Positions 34,109 to 41,929 of a stretch of 64,000 nt of DNA are shown here, in pieces. How positions within the stretch are numbered: the stretch's first letter is position 1; every line of letters begins with the position of its first letter. Location of the stretch: the NCBI GenBank assembly GCA_964540905.1, contig CAZIOS010000001.1:1-64000 (forward strand), written 5' to 3'. The notes beneath the pieces were generated by a model. It had not been told where the DNA came from. It worked only from the letters and a program-made list of their open reading frames with translations, and searched no databases. Made by a program: the position numbers and the translations under genes. Origin of the DNA: VAYN01 sp964540905 (GTDB lineage Bacteria > Actinomycetota > Thermoleophilia > Solirubrobacterales > 70-9).

Positions 34109-35185
34109 GTGGCCTCCTACGACGCGATCTCGGAGCTGACGCTGGACATCGAGTCCTGCGAGTTCGAGGGCCTCGGCGTCACCCTCGGCGAGTTCGAACG
34201 GCTGACCACGGTGGTGAAGCTGCGTGGCGGCGGCCACGAGGGGGTCGGCGAGGACGTCACCTACGACGCCGTCGACCACATCGCCCAGCAGGACCACGGG
34301 CCGCCCGAGGGGCTGCTCGGCAGCCACAGCTTCGCCGGCTTCTCGGCCCTGCTCGACGGGACCGACCTCTTCCCGGCGGCGGCGCCGGAGCGCGACGTCT
34401 CGCGCCAGTACCGGCAGTGGGCCTTCGAGTCGGCGGCGCTGGACCTGGCGCTACGCCAGGCCGGCACCAATCTCGCCGCCGCCCTCGGCCGCGAGCCGCG
34501 GCCGCTGAACTTCGTCAACTCGATGCGGCTCGCCGGCTTCGGCGGCGAAGAGCGCTCCTCGATCGAGCCGCTGCTGGCCCGGCTCGCCGCCTACCCGACC
34601 CTGCGCTTCAAGCTCGACCCTTTCAACGACTGGGACGACGAGCTGATCGCGGCCCTGGTCGAGATCGGCGCCGTCGACTCGCTCGACCTCAAGGGCTTCT
34701 ACAAAGGCACCCCGGTCGACGTCGTCACCGACCCCGAGCTCTACTCAAAGCTGATCGCCGCCTTCCCCGAAGCCTGGCTCGAGGATCCCGACGTGACCGA
34801 GGAGACCAAACCGCTGCTCGACCCGGTGTCGGAGCGGGTGACCTGGGACGCGCCGATCCACTCGATCGCCGACATCGAGGCGATGCCGTGGTCGCCGCCG
34901 CGGACGGTCAACGTCAAGCCCTCGCGCTTCGGCCCGATCCACAACCTCTTCGCCACCTACGACTACTGCGAGGCGAGGGGCATCGGCGCCTACGGCGGCG
35001 GCCAGACCGAGCTCGGGCCCGGCCGCGGCCAGATCCAGTACCTGGCCTCGATCTTCCACCCCGACACCCCCAACGACGTCGCCCCCGGCGGCTACAACGA
35101 CCCCGAGCAGGCGACCAAGCCGGGGCTCCCCTCGAGCCCGCTGCAGCCGTCGATCGACGCGCTCGGCTTTCGCTGGGTCGCCTAA
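34109..35185 (+). CDS. Enolase-superfamily (mandelate racemase/muconate-like) enzyme
   Basis: 358 aa from a GTG start. A capping domain comes first (about 1-110), then a barrel. RFKLDPFNDW supplies the K-x-D-like first metal position, WLEDPDV the Glu, and WDAPIHS and NVKPSRFG later loop residues, the last Lys being a possible general base. The C-terminal loop GAYGGGQTELGPGRGQ is glycine-rich. The reaction is not known. It follows the two hairpin elements by 40 bp. Confidence 0.75.
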   Translation: MASYDAISELTLDIESCEFEGLGVTLGEFERLTTVVKLRGGGHEGVGEDVTYDAVDHIAQQDHGPPEGLLGSHSFAGFSALLDGTDLFPAAAPERDVSRQYRQWAFESAALDLALRQAGTNLAAALGREPRPLNFVNSMRLAGFGGEERSSIEPLLARLAAYPTLRFKLDPFNDWDDELIAALVEIGAVDSLDLKGFYKGTPVDVVTDPELYSKLIAAFPEAWLEDPDVTEETKPLLDPVSERVTWDAPIHSIADIEAMPWSPPRTVNVKPSRFGPIHNLFATYDYCEARGIGAYGGGQTELGPGRGQIQYLASIFHPDTPNDVAPGGYNDPEQATKPGLPSSPLQPSIDALGFRWVA

Positions 35186-35260
35186 CTCCCGCTTCGGCCA
35201 ACCGAACTCGGCGTTTCGGCTACGTTGGCTCTTCCGCCCGCCCGCCGACAAGGAGCCGAG

Positions 35261-35791
35261 ATGGCAGACAAGACTTTCGCCGACGCCCTCAACGAGCAGA
35301 TCGCCAACGAGTTCGCGGCCTCGCAGCAGTACGTGGCGGCGGCCGTCTACTACGACGCCGAGACCCTGCCCCGCCTCGCCGCCTTCTTCTACCGGCAGGC
35401 GCTGGAGGAGCGCGAGCACGCGATGATGATGGTCAAGTACCTGCTCGACGTCAGCGAGGACGTTCACATCCCCGACATCAAGTCGCAGCAGACCAGCTTC
35501 GACAGCGGCAGCGACCCGGTGCGGGTGGCGCTGGAGCAGGAGAAACGGGTCAGCGACGAGATCTTCGCCCTGTTCGAGCTGGCGCGCGAGCTCAAGGACT
35601 ACCGGGCCGAGCAGTTCCTGCAGTGGTTCGTCAAGGAGCAGGTCGAGGAGGTGGCGCTGATGAGCGACCTGCTGAACGTGGTCGAGCGCTCGAAGGACAA
35701 CCTGCTGCTGGCCGAGGACTACATCGCCCGCGAGAAGCTGGGCGAGGAGAGCGGCGACCCCACCGCGCCGCCGGTGGCCGGCGAGGGCTGA
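35261..35791 (+). CDS. Ferritin
   Basis: 176-aa non-haem ferritin. Ferroxidase-site residues appear in NEQIANEFAASQQYVAAAVYYD (Glu and Tyr), EEREHAMMMVKYL (E-x2-H) and QWFVKEQVEEVALM (Glu-x-x-Glu). AAGGAG lies before the ATG at 35261, which is chosen over an upstream in-frame start. Stores iron. A third ferritin-fold gene in the window, the only one close to classical ferritin. Confidence 0.93.
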   Translation: MADKTFADALNEQIANEFAASQQYVAAAVYYDAETLPRLAAFFYRQALEEREHAMMMVKYLLDVSEDVHIPDIKSQQTSFDSGSDPVRVALEQEKRVSDEIFALFELARELKDYRAEQFLQWFVKEQVEEVALMSDLLNVVERSKDNLLLAEDYIAREKLGEESGDPTAPPVAGEG

Positions 35792-35794
35792 GCC

Positions 35795-36589
35795 TCAGCC
35801 CAGCCAGCCAGCCCGCTTGCGCATCGTCTTGATCCGGCGGAACTCGGCGATGTCCTCGCGCAGGGCCGCCGGGGCCGGGGCGGGAAGGAAGCGGGCCGGC
35901 AGGGGCGACTCGGCGGCGCCGTCCTCGCGCTTGCAGACGCGATAGGCACGGGCGCCGCGGCGGGCGGTGAGGGCGGAGGGGGTGCCTTCGCCCTCCCAGA
36001 GCAGGCCGGCGTAGTCGTCGAGGCCGTAGCCGCCCGGCATCCCGTTGCCGACCGCGTCGAGGTAGGCGGCGCGGCGCTCGGGCTCGTTGTTGTAGTGGAC
36101 GCAGAGGCTGCCGTGCAGGAGGCCGAGGCCAGCGGCGGCCAGCGGCTTGCCCGAGGACTTGGTGATCCCGGCCTCGAACCAGCACATCGCGCCGGCGCTC
36201 TGGCCGGCGAGGACGATCCCCTGGCGCCAGGCGAGGCTGAGGATCGAGGCGATGTCGTGCGCCTCCCAGACCGCCAGCAGGTTGACCAGGCTGCCGCCGC
36301 CGACGTAGATCAGGTCCTGGGCGAGCAGGTGGTCGCGCAGCGCCAGCGGCCGCCGCCCGAGCCGGAACAGGGAGACGTCGGAGGGCTCGCAGAGGCGCTC
36401 GCCGAAGGCGGCGTAGAAGCGGCCGATCTGCTCCGAGGTGTCGCCGCTGGCGGTCGGCAGGATGCAGATCTTCGGCCGCTCGGCGCCGCGCTCGCCGGCC
36501 AGCCGCAGGAGCAGCTCGCAGACGGCGCGGTCCGGTGGGCGCGAGCTGAAGTCGTGGCCGCCGAGGGCGAGGATCCGGCGGACCTCCAT
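35795..36589 (-). CDS. Peptidase S51 (dipeptidase E/cyanophycinase-like), second of pair
   Basis: 264 aa. Nucleophile Ser in LAGQSAGAMCWF, earlier ILPTASGDTSEQ and IYVGGGSLVNLLAVW, and His in GSLCVHYNNEPERR. This is the PepE/cyanophycinase fold with a Ser-His catalytic pair. ATG overlaps the stop of the upstream paralogue (TGATG). Probably cleaves Asp-containing dipeptides or a similar small substrate. Confidence 0.87.
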   Translation of the reverse strand: MEVRRILALGGHDFSSRPPDRAVCELLLRLAGERGAERPKICILPTASGDTSEQIGRFYAAFGERLCEPSDVSLFRLGRRPLALRDHLLAQDLIYVGGGSLVNLLAVWEAHDIASILSLAWRQGIVLAGQSAGAMCWFEAGITKSSGKPLAAAGLGLLHGSLCVHYNNEPERRAAYLDAVGNGMPGGYGLDDYAGLLWEGEGTPSALTARRGARAYRVCKREDGAAESPLPARFLPAPAPAALREDIAEFRRIKTMRKRAGWLG

Positions 36590-37362
36590 CAGGCCGCCGC
36601 GACCGCGGTCGAGAGCGCCTCCGGCAGCGGCGCCGTCGCCGGCACGACGCCGCCCTCGCCGAGATAGGCGGTCGCGATCCGCATCTCCACCACCCGCTGC
36701 CCGGCGACGTCGAGCCGGTAGCCGTGGGCCTGGGGGCGGGAGGAGATCACCCGGCTCAGCTCGGTGCCGGTGAAGTGGAGGGCGGCGCCGTCTTCGGCCG
36801 CGTAACCGGGTCGCATGCCCTCGCGCAGGAAGCGGTGGTAGGACTCGCGGCGCTTGGAGCCGGGCTCGTAGTGGACGCAGTTGCTGAACGGCAGCAGCCC
36901 CAGCCCCTCGAGCCGCTGCGGCGAGCCGTGGAAGCCGGTCACCGCCTCGGCGAACCAGCAGAGCGAGCCGGCCGAGAGGCCGCAGAGGACCACCCCCGCT
37001 TCCCAGGCTTCGCGCAGGATCGTGTCGATGCCGTGGGCGCGCCAGACCCCGAGCAGGCTGATCACGCTGCCGCCGCCGACGTAGATCAGGTCCTGCGAGA
37101 GCAGGTGCCGGCGCAGGTCCTCGGGCCCCTGCTCGCGGCGGAAGAGGGAGATGTGGCTGGCCTCGCAGCGGTGGGCGGAGAAGGCGCGGTAGAAGCGGAC
37201 GATGTAGTGGTCGGCGTCGCCGCTGGCCGAGGGCAGAAAGCAGACCCGCGGCCGCTCGGCCCCGGTCAGGGAGAGAACGTAGTCGTCGAGCAGGGGATTG
37301 CCCGACTCCATCGAGAACCCGCCTCCACCGAAGGCGACGATCTGCCGCGGGGCCGTCTTCAT
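36589..37362 (-). CDS. Peptidase S51 (dipeptidase E/cyanophycinase-like), first of pair
   Basis: 257 aa, paralogue of the downstream gene. Matching motifs: FLPSASGDADHYIVRFYRAF, IYVGGGSVISLLGVW, nucleophile Ser in LCGLSAGSLCWF, and His in NCVHYEPGSKRR. The start at 37362 begins MKTAPRQIVAFGGGGF. Tandem copy by duplication; both keep the catalytic Ser, so both may be active on different substrates. Confidence 0.87.
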   Translation of the reverse strand: MKTAPRQIVAFGGGGFSMESGNPLLDDYVLSLTGAERPRVCFLPSASGDADHYIVRFYRAFSAHRCEASHISLFRREQGPEDLRRHLLSQDLIYVGGGSVISLLGVWRAHGIDTILREAWEAGVVLCGLSAGSLCWFAEAVTGFHGSPQRLEGLGLLPFSNCVHYEPGSKRRESYHRFLREGMRPGYAAEDGAALHFTGTELSRVISSRPQAHGYRLDVAGQRVVEMRIATAYLGEGGVVPATAPLPEALSTAVAAA

Positions 37363-37608
37363 TACCGAATAATCGACTGCGACCGCCGGTCTGGGCTTGT
37401 ACAGCGGTCCGAAGTTCACGCTCCGCCGCTCGCCCGCGTGTACAGTCGTGCCGAACCGCCGCGTTCCAGCGCTCCAGCGGCGGCGATTCCAGGGGCGTTC
37501 CCAAGCCGCCGCGGCAAGGTTAATCCGGTACTGATTCGTCCACAGAGCGCCGTCCGGGGTGTACAATCGCGTTTCCGAACACGCTTCGTCCCAGCGAAGG
37601 ACCGCGCG
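37363..37608. promoter_or_regulatory. Divergent promoter region with TGTACA repeats
   Basis: 246 bp between the S51 pair and the first TetR gene. TGTACA or a near copy occurs three times: near 37396 (TTGTACAGCGG), 37440 (GTGTACAGTCGTG) and 37559 (GTGTACAATCGCG). The last two share GTGTACA(G/A)TCG. The third overlaps a TACAAT -10-like box for the TetR gene. Candidate TetR-type half-sites. Confidence 0.45.
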
Positions 37609-38343
37609 ATGCCACCCCCCACCTCCCCTCGCAGAGCCAAATCCGGCCCATCCAGCGACGATCTCAGCGGCCTGATCGAGCGCGAGCAGCTGCCCAGCGG
37701 CCTCGATGACCTCGAGCAGCCGCTGGTCGCCCACTCGCAGCGCGAGCGGATCCTGATCTCGATGTCGCGCGCCTGTGCCGAGAAGGGCTACGGAGCGACG
37801 ACGATCGCCGACATCGTCGAGCCGGCGGGCGTCTCGCGCGCCACCTTCTACGAGCTCTTCAAGGACAAGGAGGAGTGCCTGCAGGCCTCGATGGAGCTCT
37901 CGCTGGCCGACGCGATGGGCCGGATCGTCGCCGTCTACTCGCCCGACAAGCCCTGGGCCCAGATGGTCACCGACGCCGCCGCCGCCTTCCTCGACCTGCT
38001 CGCGAGCCGGCCCGCCTTCGCCCGCATGGCGCTGATCGAGGCGCCGGCCGCCGGCGGCCGCTCCTACGAGATGTACGCCTCCGGCAAGCGGGTGCTGCAG
38101 GCGCTGCTCGACCGCGGCCGCGACGACCCGCTCGAGGAGGAAGCGATCCCGCCCAGCGCCGGCCGCGCCGCGCTCGCCGCCGCCGAGTCGCTGATCGTCG
38201 GCCAGATCCTCGCCGGCAACAGCCGCCGCCTGCGCGAGCTGCTGCCGGACATCGTCTACATCGTCGTCGTGCCCTACCTGGGCCAGGACGAGGCGCTGCG
38301 GCAGTCGCGGCAAGCGGAGCGCTCGCTCCACGCCGGGGACTGA
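37609..38343 (+). CDS. TetR/AcrR-family regulator (1 of 3)
   Basis: 244 aa. A disordered N-terminus of about 45 residues comes before the HTH: RERILISMSRACAEKGYGATTIADIVEPAGVSRATFYELFKDKEEC. The ligand domain follows, ending VVVPYLGQDEALRQ. First of three adjacent TetR genes of clearly common origin. Ligand unknown. Confidence 0.9.
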   Translation: MPPPTSPRRAKSGPSSDDLSGLIEREQLPSGLDDLEQPLVAHSQRERILISMSRACAEKGYGATTIADIVEPAGVSRATFYELFKDKEECLQASMELSLADAMGRIVAVYSPDKPWAQMVTDAAAAFLDLLASRPAFARMALIEAPAAGGRSYEMYASGKRVLQALLDRGRDDPLEEEAIPPSAGRAALAAAESLIVGQILAGNSRRLRELLPDIVYIVVVPYLGQDEALRQSRQAERSLHAGD

Positions 38344-38345
38344 GC

Positions 38346-39011
38346 GTGCCGCGCTCCAGCCAGGGGGAACGCTGGCGACCGCCGCGCGGGCGCCACGGCC
38401 TGCCGCCCGAGGTGGTCGCCCGCTCACAGCGCGAACGGCTGCTGGCGGCGACGATGCAGGTCGCCGCCGAGAAGGGCTACACGCCGATGACGATCGCCGA
38501 CCTGACCAAGCGGGCGGGGATCTCCCGGACCACCTTCTACGAGCTCTTCGGCGACAAGGAAGCCTGCTTCCTCGCCGCCTACGACGCCGCCGTCGACCGC
38601 CTGGTCCGGCGCGTCTCGGCCGCCTACGAGGCCGAGGGGCGCTGGCCGGATCGCGCCCGCGCCGGCCTGCGGGTGCTGCTCGAGGCGCTGGCGTCGGAGC
38701 CGGCGCAGGCGCGGCTGGCGCTGGTCGACGTCGCCGCGGCGGGGCCGGCGGCGCAGCGCCGCTACCGCGCCGCCGTGCAGCGGCTGACGCCGCTCTTCGA
38801 CGACGGCCGCGATTTCGCGCCCGGCGGCCGCTCGCTGCCGGCGAACACCTCGCGGATGGCGGCCGGAGCGGTGGCCGGCCTGGTCGCCGACGAGCTCGTC
38901 GCCGGCCGCGCCGAGCAGCTGCCCGGTTTGCTTTCGGACGTGCTTTTTGCGACGCTTGTCCCGTATCTCGGCCCAGATGCGGCAGCAAGGGAGGTGGGCG
39001 AAGAAATCTAG
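38346..39011 (+). CDS. TetR/AcrR-family regulator (2 of 3)
   Basis: 221 aa from a GTG start 2 bp after the previous stop, so co-transcribed. HTH: RERLLAATMQVAAEKGYTPMTIADLTKRAGISRTTFYELFGDKEAC. The C-terminus, SLPANTSRMAAGAVAGLVADEL then LFATLVPYLGP, aligns directly with the third gene and shows that the third is intact once its assembly gap is closed. Confidence 0.9.
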   Translation: MPRSSQGERWRPPRGRHGLPPEVVARSQRERLLAATMQVAAEKGYTPMTIADLTKRAGISRTTFYELFGDKEACFLAAYDAAVDRLVRRVSAAYEAEGRWPDRARAGLRVLLEALASEPAQARLALVDVAAAGPAAQRRYRAAVQRLTPLFDDGRDFAPGGRSLPANTSRMAAGAVAGLVADELVAGRAEQLPGLLSDVLFATLVPYLGPDAAAREVGEEI

Positions 39012-39101
39012 GTAAACATCTTCGTACACATTGCCGCTATGATCTACGTACCCAGCAGTTCAGAGTCCTTTCGGGACGAGTCCTCTCTACAGGGCGGGTC
39101 G

Positions 39102-39865
39102 ATGGCAGCCACCCAAACGCGGCGTCAAGCAATTCTGGCGGCAATGGTTCGCGTCGTCGGCCAGAAGGGCTACAAGGAGACCTCCGTCGCCGACGTGATC
39201 GCGGAGGCAAATGTCTCCCGCACCACCTTCTACAAGCACTTCGAGGACAAGCACACGTGCTTCCTCGCTGCCTACGAGATGCTGGTCGAAGAGGTCTTCG
39301 GCGAGGTCGTCGCCAAGTGCGACGGCGGCGCGCCCTGGCTGGCCCGGATGACCACCGGCCTGACCACGCTCGTCGACCGCTTCGCCGTCGACCCGGCGCT
39401 GGCGCGGACGGCCGTGGTCGAGGTCGCCGCCGCCGGCGCCGACGCCCGCCGCCTGCACTGGGAGGCGGTCGCCCGCTTCACCGAGTACCTCGACGCCGGC
39501 CGCGAGCTGGCCGGCGGCAGGGAGCTGCCGGCAAACATCTCGCTGATGTCGGCCGGCGNNNNNNNNNNNNNNNNNNNNNNNNNNNNNNNNNNNNNNNNNN
39601 NNNNNNNNNNNNNNNNNNNNNNNNNNNNNNNNNNNNNNNNNNNNNNNNNNNNNNNNNNGAGCTGGCCGGCGGCAGGGAGCTGCCGGCAAACATCTCGCTG
39701 ATGTCGGCCGGCGCCGTCTCCGGGCTGATCTTCGACGAGCTGCTCGCCGGTCGCGCCGCCGAGCTGCCGGCGCGGTTGCCGGACCTGCTGTTCGCGATGC
39801 TGGTCCCCTACGTCGGGCCCCAGGTCGCCGCCGCCGAGATGCGGCGGGCGGCGCAGCGTCACTGA
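39102..39865 (+). CDS. TetR/AcrR-family regulator (3 of 3), split by an assembly gap
   Basis: HTH: RQAILAAMVRVVGQKGYKETSVADVIAEANVSRTTFYKHFEDKHTC. The reading frame shifts across the 100-N gap, but the 55 bases before the gap are repeated exactly after it. Removing the Ns and one copy (155 bases) leaves 609 bases, 202 codons plus stop in one frame, and the joined protein aligns with TetR 2 (LPANISLMSAGAVSGLIFDEL). So the gene is whole and the break is artificial. The ATG at 39102 is preferred over 39039, which lies in a TATGAT -10-like box. Confidence 0.85.
39559..39658. other. Scaffold gap of exactly 100 N
   Basis: A run of 100 N with identical 55-base sequences on both sides (39504-39558 and 39659-39713). 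A 55-base overlap is what a de Bruijn assembler with k=55 leaves at contig ends. The true DNA is probably continuous without Ns or duplication. Confidence 0.97.
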
Positions 39866-40362
39866 AGCACATAGGCGCGGCGCAGCTTGTTGCGGGCACG
39901 GTGCAGGCGCACCTTGACCGTCCCTTCCGGGATCCCCAGCTTGCAGGCGATCGCCGCCTGGGTCAGGTCCTCGGTGTAGCGCATCTCCAGCAGTTCCCGG
40001 TCTTTTTCGTTCAGCTCCTTCAGCGCCGCGTAGAGGTCGGCGCGCTCGACGGTGGCGACGACCTGCGCGTCCTCGGCGCCCTCGTAGGCTTCGATCGTCG
40101 CGATCGGGTCCGGGCGCACCCGCGCGTGCTGGCGGAAGGCCTCGTTGCGGACGATCGTCGCCAGCCACTGGTTGCGCCGGTCGGCCTCGCGCAGGGTCGA
40201 ACGGCGACGCCAGGCGCGGAGCAAGGCGTCCTGGGCAATGTCCTCCGCCTCGCTTGGATTGCTCGCGTATCGATAGGCCAAGCGAAGGCAAACCCTGTGC
40301 GCCTCACCCCACTCCCAGCCATCGTCGGTGCCGCGACGATGCCACTCTGGAGTGTTGATCAA
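39859..40362 (-). CDS. ECF RNA polymerase sigma factor
   Basis: 167 aa from a TTG start. Region 2: LAYRYASNPSEAEDIAQDALLRAW then WLATIVRNEAFRQHAR; region 4: ELLEMRYTEDLTQAAIACKLGIPEGTVKVRLHRARNKL. No anti-sigma gene follows; it converges with TetR 3 with a 7-bp overlap. Palindromic ACTTA sites upstream suggest its own or another regulator's control. Confidence 0.9.
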   Translation of the reverse strand: MINTPEWHRRGTDDGWEWGEAHRVCLRLAYRYASNPSEAEDIAQDALLRAWRRRSTLREADRRNQWLATIVRNEAFRQHARVRPDPIATIEAYEGAEDAQVVATVERADLYAALKELNEKDRELLEMRYTEDLTQAAIACKLGIPEGTVKVRLHRARNKLRRAYVLQ

Positions 40363-40364
40363 AC

Positions 40365-40403
40365 GAACTTACATAAGTGTTCATCACGTGAGTGAACTTA
40401 AGT
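40365..40403. promoter_or_regulatory. Palindrome cluster upstream of ECF sigma
   Basis: ACTTA-CA-TAAGT (40367-40378), CACGTG (40385-40390) and ACTTAAGT (40396-40403) lie within 39 bp, AT-rich against the surroundings. The last overlaps the stop of the GNAT gene. Could be an operator for the sigma gene or the end of the GNAT transcript. Confidence 0.45.
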
Positions 40404-40955
40404 GCTGAAACTGTTTCGATTATGTTTCGGGCGGCCTCGGGGGAGGAGGCGCCAACGGTAGATCAGGTGGGGCAGGCCGGCATGGGTTGCCTCGCCGTCG
40501 AGCTTCAGCCCGGCCTTCTCGGCGACGCGCCGCGAGGGGCCGTTGCCGGCCAGGATCAGGGCGACGGCCTCGGGCAGGCGCAGCTCCTGCGCCCAGCCGA
40601 CCGCGGCGCGGGCGGCCTCGGTGGCGAGGCCGCGGTTCCAGTGGGCGGAGGCGATCGCCCAGGGCAGCTCGACGGCGCGGCCGTCGGCGAGCTCGGTCCA
40701 GCGCAGGCCGCCGCGGCCGACCAGCTCGCCGCTCTCGCGGGCCAGCAGCGTCCAGGCGCCGAAGCCGTGCTCGTCCCAGTGCGCTTCGTCGCCGATGAGC
40801 ATGCCGAGGATTTCCGCCTCGGTGAAGGGGGAGAGCGGCGCCGGGCGCAGGCGGGAACCGATCGCGGGGTCGAGGAAGAGGTCGAGGTAGCCGTCGTGAT
40901 CCGCCGGGCGCGGCGCCCGCGCCAGCAGGCTCTCGGTCTGCCACTGCTCGGCCAT
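40398..40955 (-). CDS. GNAT-family N-acetyltransferase (RimJ/RimL-like)
   Basis: 185 aa. Acetyl-CoA site in RGLATEAARAAVGWAQEL; other GNAT_3 runs are LVGRGGLRWTEL and GNGPSRRVAEKAGLKLDGE. The ATG at 40955 was chosen because the fold begins there (LARAPRPADHDGYLDLFLDP). Acceptor unknown: protein N-terminus, amino sugar or small molecule. Confidence 0.88.
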   Translation of the reverse strand: MAEQWQTESLLARAPRPADHDGYLDLFLDPAIGSRLRPAPLSPFTEAEILGMLIGDEAHWDEHGFGAWTLLARESGELVGRGGLRWTELADGRAVELPWAIASAHWNRGLATEAARAAVGWAQELRLPEAVALILAGNGPSRRVAEKAGLKLDGEATHAGLPHLIYRWRLLPRGRPKHNRNSFST

Positions 40956-41025
40956 CGCCACCAAGCATGGCCGAGTGCGCCGGCCGGCGGCGGTGGCGGC
41001 GCGCCCGAGCGCCAGAATGGGCGGC

Positions 41026-41670
41026 ATGCGCCCCAACCCCAAGCACGCCAGCGAGGATCCCGACGTCGTCCGCGAGCTCGTCCGCGACAACCCCTGGGGG
41101 ATCCTGGTCAGCGACAACGGCGGCGAGCTGGTCGCCTCGCACTACCCGCTGCTGCTCGACGAGGAGGCCGAGGAGCTGACGATCCTCACCCACCTCGGCC
41201 GGCCCGACGAGGAGGTCCACGGCCTCGGCGAGCGCGAGCTGCTGCTGATCGTCCAGGGCCGGCACGGCTACATCTCGCCGAGTTGGTACGCGCCGGGGGC
41301 GACGCGGGCGCCGACCTGGAACTTCAGCGTCGCCCACTGCTACGGGGTGCCCCAGATCCTCGACGAGGCGGAGAACCTGCGGGTGCTGACGCGGCTGGTC
41401 GAGCGCTTCGAGCGTGAGGTCGAGGAGCCGCTGCTGCTCGACCAGGAGTGGGGCGCCGAGGCCGCCAGGGGCACCGTCGGCATCCGCGTCCCGGTCGAGC
41501 GCTTCGTCTGCAAGCGCAAGCTGAGCCAGGACAAGGACCCGGTCAGCCGCCGCCAGGCGATCGCCGCCCTGCGCGCCCCCGGCCCCTACCACCAGCCCGA
41601 GCTGGCCGCGGAGATGGAGCGCGAGCTGGAGCTGCGAGACCGGCGTGGCGGCGGCGAGGGGGCGGAGTGA
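41026..41670 (+). CDS. FMN-binding PaiB-like protein
   Basis: 214 aa. PaiB family: NPWGILVSDNGGELVASHYPLLL, HISPSWY-type run GYISPSWYAPG, then VPTWNF-like APTWNFSVAHCYG. The C-terminus KRKLSQDKDPVSRRQAIAAL is also typical. ATG at 41026 is the third in-frame start. PaiB relatives regulate sporulation and polyamine acetylation in Bacillus; here a neighbouring acetyltransferase makes a Pai-like pair possible but unproven. Confidence 0.85.
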   Translation: MRPNPKHASEDPDVVRELVRDNPWGILVSDNGGELVASHYPLLLDEEAEELTILTHLGRPDEEVHGLGERELLLIVQGRHGYISPSWYAPGATRAPTWNFSVAHCYGVPQILDEAENLRVLTRLVERFEREVEEPLLLDQEWGAEAARGTVGIRVPVERFVCKRKLSQDKDPVSRRQAIAALRAPGPYHQPELAAEMERELELRDRRGGGEGAE

Positions 41671-41706
41671 GCAAGCACAGTCGCCAGCGGCATGTGCTGC
41701 TCACAT

Positions 41707-41919
41707 TCAGAGCGAGGCCGGGTCGGTCTCGAGCAGGTCTTGGTACCTGGTCGCCAACGGATCTTCGGAGAGCTGCAGTTTCTCCCCCGCCTCATCGGTC
41801 AGGTAGGGCGGGATGTCCTCGGTCAGCAGCGCCTGGAGGAAGAAGGCCGGCCGGCGCCGGCCGCGCGGCTCCCCGTCTGGCCCAGGCGGCTCCTCGTCTC
41901 GTCGCCATCGCAGTCCCAT
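41707..41919 (-). CDS. Small hypothetical protein
   Basis: 70 aa, RRRPAFFLQALLTEDIPPYL then LATRYQDLLETDPASL. Lies 10 bp downstream of the membrane protein gene on the same strand and may be its last operon gene. I do not recognise it; composition is protein-like, not obviously antisense. Confidence 0.45.
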   Translation of the reverse strand: MGLRWRRDEEPPGPDGEPRGRRRPAFFLQALLTEDIPPYLTDEAGEKLQLSEDPLATRYQDLLETDPASL

Positions 41920-41929
41920 ATTCGCCGTC

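Noticed and set aside
39039..39101. Upstream ATG as start of the third TetR gene
   Set aside because: It overlaps a TATGAT -10-like sequence and lacks a ribosome site; the ATG at 39102 begins the conserved domain.
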